Positions 8,448 through 16,752 of a stretch of DNA of 64,000 nucleotides are shown in pieces. The notes under the pieces are model-generated. The model did no database searches. It saw only the letters and a list, made by a program, of their open reading frames with translations, and was not told where the DNA came from. Every line of letters begins with the position of its first letter. The stretch's first letter is position 1. Source of the DNA: Blautia sp900556555 (lineage in GTDB: Bacteria; Bacillota; Clostridia; Lachnospirales; Lachnospiraceae); NCBI GenBank assembly GCA_964250615.1, contig CAXUGM010000005.1; one strand, given 5' to 3'. The translations under genes and the position numbers were made by a program.

Positions 8448-10142
8448 TTACTCTTCCTTTTTTCCACACAGGGTAAAAATAGGCACCGGATTATAAAATT
8501 CATCTTTTTCAATATAAATCCTTTTTCCTACCCCTAAATCCAGGGACAGTTCCAAAATCCCAAGATTTCCTAATGTTTCAACATCCCATGCAGGCCGGAT
8601 GTAGCTGCTTATAGGAAGCTGCTTCTTAATCTCTTCACATTCCTGCATCATATCCATTCCCACTTGATTATGAGTATGATTTTCTGGAAGATGAGAAGTG
8701 TCAGCGAAATTGCTGGAGCCGTAATTCGCATCAAAATTCAAAAGGATTCCGCCCTTTTTCAGCACCCTGCACCACTCTTCATAAGCATGTCCTGCATCTG
8801 GAAGTGTCCAGGTCAGATTTCTGGAAATCACCACATCAAAGGTCTCATCCGGAAAGTCCAGATTTTCTGCATCCATAATCTCAAATTTACAGTCTACCCC
8901 TTCTTCCTTTGCCAGTTCTCTTGACTTTTCTATCATATCCGGGGTGAGGTCTGTGCCAAGCACCTCGTGCCCCTGTTTTCCCAGCAAAATGGTAAAAAAT
9001 CCGGAACCGCATCCCACATCTAAGATTTTCAGCTTCCGCTGCGGCAGATATTTCTGTATTTCCAAAAGCCACCGGTCAGCCATGGAGCTGTGAAGCTCTG
9101 CTCTTCTCTGAGCCTGAAAACTGTCACTTCTTTTGCTCCAGTAGCCTGCAATCCGTTCTTTCCTGCTGTCAGACTCTCTGGATATCCTTCCGTATGCGAT
9201 TACTGAGCCTGATTCCTGTACCTGAAGGCTTCCTGTCTGATACAAAATCACACCGCCATACTCAGCCTTACACACTTCCAGAATCTTTCCTTCATAATCT
9301 TTGATCACACCCAGCATATCTCCCTGCTGGATCATATCACCCGGCTTCTTGCAGGGGTACCAAAGTCCCTGTTCATTGGCTGCCTGATAACACAGATTTT
9401 TGACCTCCAGGGGATAATAATTGCGGTAATCCTTTTCTCCCTGATAAATCCCCAGATGGCAGAGAATATTGCGCACATCCCTTCTGGTAGAGTGACTTTC
9501 CTCCTTGGTCCATCCTCCCATCTGTCCACGCTCCAGGAGAATGCTTGGTATCCCTAAGGATGCCGCATAATTATAACAGCCTCCCATGGCTACATTTGAC
9601 CCTACCATGTAGGGCACATCTGCCTGCTGTGCCATTTCTCTTGACTGTTCCACCACCTCTTTTGCTGCTGCTCCTGCATAATACACATAAGGAGTCAGCT
9701 GCTCATAACTGTCCCCGCTGTGAAGATCAATATAATAATCTGCAATACTTAACAACTCTTTCTCTATAGCATAGGCCAGTCTTTCAGACCAGGTTCCTTC
9801 CTTGCTCCCCGGAAATACCCGGTTCAGGTTCTTCCCGTCTTCGTGGCTTTCACTTCCGCTTCGCACTTCAAATGCCTTGCGGTTCACAACCTTTACAATC
9901 ACAACCGTACCTGCAATTTTCTGAACCTTCAGCATCTCTGACAATTCCAGGGCAGACTGAATGCCTACATACTCTTCTGCATGAATCCCTGCTGTGATGA
10001 GAACTGTTTTTCCCGGCTGTTCTCCATGCAGGATGGTTGCCGGAAGTTGAAATTCTCCTCCTCCAATCCTCAAAAATCCACTTTTTTTCTTTCCTGGTTC
10101 TACGGTAAAGTTCCCCAGGCAAAATTCTCTATTGTCTTTCAT
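8448..10142 (-). CDS. AstE/AspA-like zinc hydrolase fused to SAM methyltransferase
   Basis: This 564-residue two-domain protein is the first gene of the transporter operon. Residues ~15-320 match the succinylglutamate desuccinylase/aspartoacylase family (M14-like): 'ITAGIHAEEYVG' carries the zinc His and Glu near residues 53-56, and 'YYIDLHSGD' the second zinc His. The C-terminal part of this domain ('GLWYPCKKPGDMIQQGDMLG') is the usual beta-barrel lid. Residues ~330-564 are a class I methyltransferase with motif I 'ILDVGCGSGF', an acidic residue after strand 2 ('VLGTDLTPDM') and 'NLTWTLPD' in the motif IV region. Its lone start has AAGGAAC 11 bp upstream. The chemistry would be amide-bond hydrolysis and methylation of a small ligand, perhaps the imported one. 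The fusion is unusual and the substrate is unknown. Confidence 0.82.
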   Translation of the reverse strand: MKDNREFCLGNFTVEPGKKKSGFLRIGGGEFQLPATILHGEQPGKTVLITAGIHAEEYVGIQSALELSEMLKVQKIAGTVVIVKVVNRKAFEVRSGSESHEDGKNLNRVFPGSKEGTWSERLAYAIEKELLSIADYYIDLHSGDSYEQLTPYVYYAGAAAKEVVEQSREMAQQADVPYMVGSNVAMGGCYNYAASLGIPSILLERGQMGGWTKEESHSTRRDVRNILCHLGIYQGEKDYRNYYPLEVKNLCYQAANEQGLWYPCKKPGDMIQQGDMLGVIKDYEGKILEVCKAEYGGVILYQTGSLQVQESGSVIAYGRISRESDSRKERIAGYWSKRSDSFQAQRRAELHSSMADRWLLEIQKYLPQRKLKILDVGCGSGFFTILLGKQGHEVLGTDLTPDMIEKSRELAKEEGVDCKFEIMDAENLDFPDETFDVVISRNLTWTLPDAGHAYEEWCRVLKKGGILLNFDANYGSSNFADTSHLPENHTHNQVGMDMMQECEEIKKQLPISSYIRPAWDVETLGNLGILELSLDLGVGKRIYIEKDEFYNPVPIFTLCGKKEE

Positions 10143-10414
10143 GTATTTAAACGTTCCTTTTCTATAACCTCCGGTAAAAAAGCAGACTTCCCCACTATTT
10201 TACCCTACCGCAGTAAGTTTAGCAGAGTTTTTCAAAGCCCACAAGCCCTGTAGGGGGATATATCTTGACAAAATCAGACCATTTCCAGGAAAATTTCATG
10301 GTTTTTTACACAAAATTTTCTTTTTGTCTTGCATAGCCGGGAATTTCAACGTATTATATAAGAGGCGGAGTGTTCCGTTCTAAATCTGATTGAAATCAAT
10401 GGAGGGCACATAAA
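10143..10414. promoter_or_regulatory. Divergent intergenic region with long leader for the transporter operon
   Basis: This is 272 bp between divergent genes. The plus-strand promoter and ribosome site of the CofE-like gene are listed separately. Toward the transporter operon no convincing minus-strand promoter was found. On that strand CCCTAC (complement of 10250-10255) could pair with GTAGGG (complement of 10203-10208) across a 41-nt internal part, as a closing helix of a structured 5' leader. It matched no riboswitch class that I know. Confidence 0.35.
10329..10357 (+). promoter_or_regulatory. Promoter of the CofE-like gene
   Basis: TTGCAT at 10329-10334, 17 bp spacing, TATTAT at 10352-10357. 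A GGAGGG ribosome site follows at 10401-10406, 8 bp before the ATG. Confidence 0.65.
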
Positions 10415-11623
10415 ATGGAATCTGTAAATCGTATGGTTGGAACCGTATCCAGAGGTGTGCGGGCACCGATTATCCGTGAAGGAGATAATCTGGCTGAAAT
10501 CGTAGTAGACTGTGTATTAAAAGCAGCAGAAAGTGAAAAATTCGAAATTCGTGATAAAGATGTCATTGCCGTAACAGAGGCTGTTGTGGCAAGAGCACAG
10601 GGAAATTATGCAAGCGTAGATGCTATTGCAGCAGATGTAAAAGAAAAATTCGGAGATGACACCGTAGGTGTTCTCTTCCCAATTTTAAGCCGTAACCGTT
10701 TCTCTATCTGTCTCAAAGGAATTGCAAAAGGATGTAAGAAAATTGTCCTGATGTTAAGCTATCCTTCTGACGAAGTAGGAAATCATCTGATTGATTTAGA
10801 TATCATGGATGAAAAGGGTGTAAACCCATGGTCTGATGTTCTCACTGAAGAGAAATACAGAGAGCTGTTCGGTTACGAAAAACACGTATTTACTGGTGTA
10901 GATTATGTGGAATATTACAAACAACTGATTCAGGAAGCTGGTGCAGAGGTAGAAATCATCTTTGCAAACAATCCAAAAGCAATCCTGTCCTATACAAAGA
11001 GTGTACTTACCTGTGACATCCACACCCGTCAGAGAACCAAACGTATCTTATCTGCCAACGGAGCAGAAAAAGTATATGCTCTTGACGATATTATGAATCA
11101 CAGCATTAACGGAAGCGGATATAATGATGCTTACGGACTTCTGGGTTCAAACAAAGCTACAGAGGATACTGTAAAACTCTTCCCAATCAAATGTGATGAA
11201 GTAGTTTCTGCAATCCACACTGCTATGGTTGAAAAAACCGGAAAAAATGTAGAAGTTATGATCTACGGTGACGGTGCATTCAAAGACCCAGTAGGAAAAA
11301 TCTGGGAACTTGCTGACCCGGTTGTTTCTCCTGCATACACCAAGGGTCTTGAGGGAACTCCAAACGAAGTGAAATTAAAATACCTTGCTGACAATGATTT
11401 TGCAGATCTTTCCGGTGAAGAACTGAAAGAAGCAATCAAAGAATATATTACAGAAAAAGACGAAAAAGCTGCAAGCTTAAAGGGAACCATGGTTACACAG
11501 GGTACCACACCAAGACGTCTTACAGACCTTCTGGGTTCTTTGGCTGACCTGACTTCCGGATCCGGAGATAAAGGTACTCCTATCATTTATATCCAGGGAT
11601 ATTTTGATAACTACGCAAAATAA
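10415..11623 (+). CDS. CofE-like protein (coenzyme F420-0:L-glutamate ligase family)
   Basis: This 402-residue protein belongs to the F420-0:gamma-glutamyl ligase family (CofE/FbiB N-domain fold). Early blocks such as 'IIREGDNLAEIV', 'FEIRDKDVIAVTEAVVARAQGNYA' and 'VLFPILSRNRF' correspond to the GTP/metal-binding start of CofE, and 'YGDGAFKDPVGKIWELADPV' resembles its later substrate region. True CofE proteins are ~250 residues; this one carries ~150 extra. No F420 synthesis gene is in the window, and Clostridia of this type are not known to make F420, so the amino-acid ligation substrate is probably something else. It has its own promoter and a bidirectional terminator, so it is monocistronic. 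Confidence 0.75.
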   Translation: MESVNRMVGTVSRGVRAPIIREGDNLAEIVVDCVLKAAESEKFEIRDKDVIAVTEAVVARAQGNYASVDAIAADVKEKFGDDTVGVLFPILSRNRFSICLKGIAKGCKKIVLMLSYPSDEVGNHLIDLDIMDEKGVNPWSDVLTEEKYRELFGYEKHVFTGVDYVEYYKQLIQEAGAEVEIIFANNPKAILSYTKSVLTCDIHTRQRTKRILSANGAEKVYALDDIMNHSINGSGYNDAYGLLGSNKATEDTVKLFPIKCDEVVSAIHTAMVEKTGKNVEVMIYGDGAFKDPVGKIWELADPVVSPAYTKGLEGTPNEVKLKYLADNDFADLSGEELKEAIKEYITEKDEKAASLKGTMVTQGTTPRRLTDLLGSLADLTSGSGDKGTPIIYIQGYFDNYAK

Positions 11624-11637
11624 TCACCATCACAAAA

Positions 11638-11676
11638 AATGCTGTATGAATCTTTGTTAAGGATTCATACAGCATT
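11638..11676. terminator. Bidirectional terminator between cofE-like gene and purA
   Basis: AATGCTGTATGAATC (11638-11652) pairs perfectly with GATTCATACAGCATT (11662-11676) around a 9-nt loop, flanked by an A-run on the left and a T-run on the right. It serves both convergent genes. Confidence 0.92.
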
Positions 11677-11697
11677 TTTAATATTTTCAGCTTTTCT

Positions 11698-12975
11698 TTA
11701 TCTGTAAATAATGTCCTCTCTTCCAGGACCGTTTGATACCATGGTGATCGGAAATCCCAGTTTTTCTTCTACAAACTCAATATACCTGCGGCAATTTTCC
11801 GGCAAATCTTCGTATTTACGGATACCTCTGATATCACTCTTCCATCCCGGTAATACCTCAAAGACTGGTCTTGCTTTTTCCAGTAAAGAAGTAGTCGGAA
11901 ATTCTGTGGTGATCTCCCCGTCAATCTCATATGCCACACAAACAGGGATTTCATCCAAATAACCAAGGACATCCAATACCGTAAATACCACATCTGTAGT
12001 GCCCTGGATACGGCAGCCATACTTAGAAGCCACACAGTCAAACCATCCCATACGTCTTGGACGTCCTGTTGTGGCACCATACTCTCCGCCGTCACCGCCT
12101 CTGCGTCTTAATTCATCTGCCTCTTCTCCGAAAATTTCAGATACAAAAGCACCTGCTCCCACGGCACTGGAATAAGCCTTACATACAGTAATAATCTTTT
12201 TAATCTCATAAGGAGGAATTCCTGCTCCCACGGCACCATAGGCAGCCAGTGTGGAAGACGAAGTCACCATAGGATAAATTCCGTGATCCGGGTCTTTTAA
12301 GGAACCAAGCTGTCCTTCCAAAAGGATTTCTTTTCCTTCTTTCAATGCATTCCACAACAGAGTAGAAACATCACATACATAAGGTGCTATGATTTCCCTG
12401 TACTGTTTCAGCTCTTTCACGATATCTTCTGCCTTTAATAATGGTTTGTGGTATAAATGTTCCAGCAGAATATTCTTCTTTTCACAGATATTTTCTGCTT
12501 TTTCACGCAGTGCTTCTTCCTCCTGGAAAAGCTCACTTACCTGAAAACCTATTTTTGCAAATTTATCAGAATAAAATGGTGCAATTCCTGATTTTGTAGA
12601 GCCGAAAGATTTTCCTGCCAGACGTTCTTCTTCGTACTCATCAAATTTAATATGGTAAGACATTACAATCTGTGCCCGGTCGGATACTTTGATATCCGGC
12701 ATAGGAACACCTTTTTCCACAATGGACTGAATCTCATTCATCAAAACCGGAATGTTCAATGCCACACCATTACCGATGATGCTGGTAGTATTCTCATTAA
12801 ATACACCTGAAGGAAGGGAATGGAGTGCAAATTTACCGTATTTGTTTACGATTGTATGTCCTGCATTTGCACCACCCTGGAAACGTACTACAATATCTGC
12901 TTCCTGAGCCAGCATATCTGTAATCTTGCCTTTTCCTTCATCTCCCCAGTTTGCTCCTACAACTGCTTTTACCAT
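11698..12975 (-). CDS. purA: Adenylosuccinate synthetase
   Basis: This 425-residue enzyme joins IMP and aspartate with GTP to make adenylosuccinate, the first step from IMP to AMP. The N-terminal 'VGANWGDEGKGKITDML' is the GTP-binding P-loop with the catalytic Asp, and 'GGANAGHTI' carries the catalytic His. 'TTGRPRRMGWFDCV' and 'YEDLPENCRRYIEFVEEKLG' are standard late motifs. AGGAGG lies 9 bp upstream of the ATG. It is on the same strand as purB, with an antiporter gene between them. Confidence 0.97.
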   Translation of the reverse strand: MVKAVVGANWGDEGKGKITDMLAQEADIVVRFQGGANAGHTIVNKYGKFALHSLPSGVFNENTTSIIGNGVALNIPVLMNEIQSIVEKGVPMPDIKVSDRAQIVMSYHIKFDEYEEERLAGKSFGSTKSGIAPFYSDKFAKIGFQVSELFQEEEALREKAENICEKKNILLEHLYHKPLLKAEDIVKELKQYREIIAPYVCDVSTLLWNALKEGKEILLEGQLGSLKDPDHGIYPMVTSSSTLAAYGAVGAGIPPYEIKKIITVCKAYSSAVGAGAFVSEIFGEEADELRRRGGDGGEYGATTGRPRRMGWFDCVASKYGCRIQGTTDVVFTVLDVLGYLDEIPVCVAYEIDGEITTEFPTTSLLEKARPVFEVLPGWKSDIRGIRKYEDLPENCRRYIEFVEEKLGFPITMVSNGPGREDIIYR

Positions 12976-13076
12976 CTTTTATTCCTCCTGTATTCCTACA
13001 CTGGTTTTCTTTGACTAAAGTATAATACTACAATTCAATACAGAAATAAAGAATTTTTTTCAAGAAATTTTTCCCA

Positions 13077-14360
13077 CTATGCCTGTCTTCTTCTGAACAG
13101 AATAAACAGCACTGCACTTACCCCCATAAGCATCGGATAAAACAGATACGGCATAATCTGTACCGGTGACAGTGCGGAAAGACTTGCTGCTGTGAGAAGC
13201 TGGGCACCGTAAGGAATCATTCCCTGTCCCACAGATGCAAAAATATCAAGAAGAGATGCACTTCTCTTTGCAGAAACGCCAAACTCATCACTGATTTCTT
13301 TTGCGATCGGACCAGCCATAACAATGGCTACTGTATTGTTGGCAGTACAGCAGTCTACTAAAAGAGCCAGTACAGAGATACCAAATTCCCCGCCTTTTGG
13401 ACCGTTGATATTCTTTTTAATCAGTTTAAGAATAAACTCAATACCGCCGTATTCCTTTACAAGAGCCACGATTGCAGCCACAATAATGGAAATAACGGTA
13501 ATATCATACATACTGGTAACTCCTGCACCCATCTTCTGGAATAACTCACCAATAGCAAAAGCTCCTGTTCCAACACCTACAATTGCTGCCAGCACCGTTC
13601 CTGCAATGAGGATCACAAATACATTAATACCAATCAGTGCACCGATCAGAACAACCAGATACGGTATCACCTTGATGATATCATATTCCAGATTTCCCTG
13701 GATATCTCCTGCATTTCCTCTTGCCATGAAGAAAAACAGAACCGCAGTAATAATCGCTGCTGGAAGAACGATCAAAAAGTTCTCTTTAAACTTGTCTTTC
13801 ATCTCACAGCCCTGGGTTCTTACGGCTGCGATAGTTGTATCAGAAATCATGGACAAGTTATCTCCAAACATGGCACCACAAACAACCGCACCTACACAGA
13901 TTGGCATGGCAATCCCTGTTTTCTCTGCAATTCCCACACCAATCGGTGTCATGGCAGTAATAGTTCCAACCGATGTTCCCATAGAAACAGAAATAAAGCA
14001 TCCGATAATAAAAAGTCCTACTACAGCAATGGAAGACGGCATAATAGAAAGTCCAAGATTAACGGTACTCTCTACCCCGCCTGCTGCCTGAATGGTTCCG
14101 GAAAATGCACCTGCTGCCAGAAAGATCAGGCACATGGTCACAATATTCTCTTCCCCGATTCCTTTTGATACGATTGTCAGCTTGTCTGCAAAGCGGAGCC
14201 GCTTATTCTGTAAAAAGGCTACGATCAATGCAATGAGAAAGCCTACAATCGCAGGCATGGTATAAAAGTCATGGAACAAGACTCCCGCACCGATAAAAAT
14301 CACTAAAAACACTCCAATAGGAAGCAGTGCTATGGCTCTTCCTTTTTTCTCCTGGTTCAT
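13077..14360 (-). CDS. NhaC-family Na+/H+ antiporter
   Basis: This 427-residue polytopic membrane protein has ~11-12 hydrophobic segments. 'SMGTSVGTITAMTPIGVGIA' and 'GAVVCGAMFGDNLSMISDTTIAA' are the NhaC ion-path motifs, including the Gly-Asp-Asn signature. 'VDCCTANNTVAIVMAGPIAKEI' is the second repeat counterpart. I start it at 14360 (MNQEKKGRAI) because GGAGAGG lies just upstream; the longer frame overlaps the purB terminator. It exchanges Na+ for H+ or, as some relatives do, malate/lactate-type anions. It lies between purB and purA, separated from purB by a terminator. Confidence 0.88.
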   Translation of the reverse strand: MNQEKKGRAIALLPIGVFLVIFIGAGVLFHDFYTMPAIVGFLIALIVAFLQNKRLRFADKLTIVSKGIGEENIVTMCLIFLAAGAFSGTIQAAGGVESTVNLGLSIMPSSIAVVGLFIIGCFISVSMGTSVGTITAMTPIGVGIAEKTGIAMPICVGAVVCGAMFGDNLSMISDTTIAAVRTQGCEMKDKFKENFLIVLPAAIITAVLFFFMARGNAGDIQGNLEYDIIKVIPYLVVLIGALIGINVFVILIAGTVLAAIVGVGTGAFAIGELFQKMGAGVTSMYDITVISIIVAAIVALVKEYGGIEFILKLIKKNINGPKGGEFGISVLALLVDCCTANNTVAIVMAGPIAKEISDEFGVSAKRSASLLDIFASVGQGMIPYGAQLLTAASLSALSPVQIMPYLFYPMLMGVSAVLFILFRRRQA

Positions 14361-14400
14361 ACAAAACCTCTCCTTTTCTCTTCTTTCTCTGCCTGAATAC

Positions 14401-14426
14401 AACAAAAGGGCGGCATTCTCCGCCCT
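14401..14426 (-). terminator. purB terminator
   Basis: AGGGCGG (14407-14413) pairs with CCGCCCT (14420-14426) around a 6-nt loop. On the minus strand it is followed by TTTTGTTG. It lies 28 bp after the purB stop and just before the antiporter start. Confidence 0.8.
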
Positions 14427-14454
14427 GATAAGATGTGCCAGGCTGTACATCTGT

Positions 14455-15888
14455 TTATACGTTAATTTCTGCTGTCATACCCAGCAACTCTCTGTTTGCT
14501 TCCAGCACTGGATTTACCACATTTTTCAGGAAGTTTTCAACCTGAATGGCTGCTCTTCCTGTGTATTTTGCAGGATCCATGGTTTTCTGCAGTTCTTCCA
14601 ATGTCATATTAAAGGCCGGATCTGCTGCAATCAGCTCCAGAAGATTATTTTCTTTTCCTTCTTCCTTCACATTTCTTCCTGCCTCCATGGACAGCTCACG
14701 GATTCTTTCATGCAGCTCCTGACGGTCTCCGCCTGCCTTTACTGCATCCATCATGATATTTTCTGTTGCCATAAACGGAAGTTCACTTCTTAGGCGTTTC
14801 TCAATCACCTTTGGATACACAACTAATCCGTCAACCACATTTAAGCACAGATCCAGGATACCGTCTACTGCCAGGAATCCCTCCGGTATGGACAGACGCT
14901 TATTTGCAGAATCATCCAGTGTTCTCTCAAACCACTGTGTGGCAGAAGTAATGGCCGGATTTAAAGCATCTACCATTACAAATCTGGACAAGGAAGCAAT
15001 TCTCTCACTTCTCATAGGATTCCTCTTATAAGCCATAGCAGAAGATCCAATCTGATTCTTTTCAAATGGTTCTTCCACTTCTTTTAAATGCTGCAGAAGG
15101 CGGATATCATTGGAGAACTTGTGGGCACTTGCAGCAATTCCTGCCAATACATTCATCACTCTTGTATCTACTTTTCTGGAATAGGTCTGCCCTGATACAG
15201 GATAGCACTCCTGAAATCCCATTTTCTTCGCAATCATAGGGTCAATCTTATCAATAGTCTCCTGATCTCCGTCAAACAGTTCTAAAAAGCTTGCCTGTGT
15301 ACCAGTAGTACCCTTAGAGCCCAATAATTTCATGGTACTGAGTACATACTCCAGATCCTCTAAATCCAGCATAAATTCCTGCATCCACAGGGTTGCTCTC
15401 TTTCCTACAGTCGTAGGCTGGGCCGGCTGGAAATGAGTAAATGCAAGGGTAGGCTGGGCTTTATGCTCATCTGCAAATTTTGCCAGTTCTGCAAGAACAT
15501 TTACCAGCTTTTTACGGACCAGCTTCAAGGCTTCCGTCATCACAATAATATCGGTATTATCACCCACATAACAGCTTGTAGCACCCAGATGGATGATTCC
15601 CTTTGCTTTTGGGCACTGTACACCATAGGCATAAACATGAGACATCACATCATGACGTACCTTTTTTTCTCTCTCTCTGGCTACATCATAATTAATGTTG
15701 TCCGCATTTGCTTTCAGTTCATCAATCTGTTCCTGGGTAATATTCAGTCCCAGCTCCTTCTCTGTCTCTGCAAGGGCAATCCACAGTTTTCTCCAGGTAC
15801 GGAATTTCATATCAGGAGAAAAGATATACTGCATTTCCCTGCTTGCATATCGTTCAGATAAAGGGCTTACATATCTGTCTGTACTCAT
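14455..15888 (-). CDS. purB: Adenylosuccinate lyase
   Basis: This 477-residue fumarase/aspartase-superfamily enzyme catalyses fumarate release from adenylosuccinate and from SAICAR. The signature loop 'GSSAMAYKRNPMRSE' (variant of SSxMPxKxNPxxxE) holds the catalytic Ser, and 'HLGATSCYVGDNTD' and 'TLAFTHFQPAQPTTVGKR' hold the active-site His residues. GAGAGG precedes the ATG at 15888. It acts directly after PurA (AMP) and after PurC (AICAR), both in this window. Confidence 0.97.
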   Translation of the reverse strand: MSTDRYVSPLSERYASREMQYIFSPDMKFRTWRKLWIALAETEKELGLNITQEQIDELKANADNINYDVAREREKKVRHDVMSHVYAYGVQCPKAKGIIHLGATSCYVGDNTDIIVMTEALKLVRKKLVNVLAELAKFADEHKAQPTLAFTHFQPAQPTTVGKRATLWMQEFMLDLEDLEYVLSTMKLLGSKGTTGTQASFLELFDGDQETIDKIDPMIAKKMGFQECYPVSGQTYSRKVDTRVMNVLAGIAASAHKFSNDIRLLQHLKEVEEPFEKNQIGSSAMAYKRNPMRSERIASLSRFVMVDALNPAITSATQWFERTLDDSANKRLSIPEGFLAVDGILDLCLNVVDGLVVYPKVIEKRLRSELPFMATENIMMDAVKAGGDRQELHERIRELSMEAGRNVKEEGKENNLLELIAADPAFNMTLEELQKTMDPAKYTGRAAIQVENFLKNVVNPVLEANRELLGMTAEINV

Positions 15889-15932
15889 CTTATTTACCTC
15901 TCTATTCTATTGACTCGGTATAACACATCTGG

Positions 15933-15961
15933 ATTATATACCATCATTTATGAAAAAACAA
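15933..15961 (-). promoter_or_regulatory. purB promoter
   Basis: On the minus strand TTGTTT (complement of 15956-15961), 17 bp spacing, TATAAT (complement of 15933-15938). It lies between purB and the end of the TPR-like gene; I saw no terminator there. Confidence 0.65.
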
Positions 15962-15962
15962 G

Positions 15963-16739
15963 CTAAAATCCCGTGCTTCTATGGTAATCCCGGATAAACC
16001 GGTTCAAAATCTGCTCAGCCTGTTCACCGGAAACAGGCTGAACATTCTTTCCTGCTTCCAGGAGCATATCTGTCAGTTCTTGCTCCTGCCTGTCCTCAAT
16101 CCCCATTTCCATGCACACTGCTGGAAATGCTTCCGGATTCTCCAGATAGGAAGCCAGAAGGTAATGCTGCAGCACCTGTTTCGTATGCAGAAGCTGATAG
16201 GCCCTTTTGAAACATTCTGCTGCATCTGTAAATTGGAACAAATGCAGATACGCACATCCCATGTTATGATAAATCCCTCCGCCGAACTGCTCTCCAAGTC
16301 CTTCTTTATCTTCTTTTTGCAGGGCATTTTCGTAGATACGGATAGCATTGACATACATCTTATTTTCTGCCAGATAATCCCCTTTTTTCTTTTCCCTTAA
16401 TACAGCCGGCTGAAGTTCCAGAAGATTTAACTGTTCATTTAACTTCTTAAATTCATTGTGAGTAAGATAATTGATTTCTTTAAACACGGTTAAAATAAAT
16501 TCTGAAGTACCTGCACCATCTTCTAATATTTTATATAGACGTTTGTAAAGCTTTTCCAGTCCCAGCTCTTTTCTGAGCCAGTCACATAAATGCTCATTTA
16601 AGATGGTTTCATCCAGCAAATAAATATTATGGTAAAAGTAATAGCAGAGCTCTTCCATGCTATAAATATTGGTACTGATATTTTCAATATAATAAGGCAT
16701 ATCTGCCCTTTTTAACTGGCATAAAATATAGCCGCTCAT
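15963..16739 (-). CDS. TPR-like protein of unknown function, third gene of the 16-21.5 kb operon
   Basis: This 258-residue soluble protein is predicted almost entirely helical. Residues ~140-215 contain tetratricopeptide-like pairs, for example 'DYLAENKMYVNAIRIYENAL', 'GGIYHNMGCAYLHLFQFTDA' and 'AECFKRAYQLLHTKQVL', typical of protein-protein scaffolds. The start at 16739 (MSGYILCQLK) has GGAGG at the right distance; a longer frame has none and overlaps the upstream gene. It follows the Hsp70-fold gene by 13 bp, so it is surely co-transcribed and probably a partner of it. I do not recognise a named family. Confidence 0.8.
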   Translation of the reverse strand: MSGYILCQLKRADMPYYIENISTNIYSMEELCYYFYHNIYLLDETILNEHLCDWLRKELGLEKLYKRLYKILEDGAGTSEFILTVFKEINYLTHNEFKKLNEQLNLLELQPAVLREKKKGDYLAENKMYVNAIRIYENALQKEDKEGLGEQFGGGIYHNMGCAYLHLFQFTDAAECFKRAYQLLHTKQVLQHYLLASYLENPEAFPAVCMEMGIEDRQEQELTDMLLEAGKNVQPVSGEQAEQILNRFIRDYHRSTGF

Positions 16740-16752
16740 TTTTATGACCTCC

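Noticed and set aside
10271..10310. Possible CodY box upstream of the CofE-like gene (AATTTTCCTGGAAAT on the minus strand)
   Set aside because: Only the left half fits the AATTTTCWGAAAATT consensus; the centre and right half fail.
13324..14091. 255-codon plus-strand frame
   Set aside because: Antisense to the NhaC antiporter; its Pro/Thr/Ile-rich composition is what an antisense reading of a hydrophobic gene gives.
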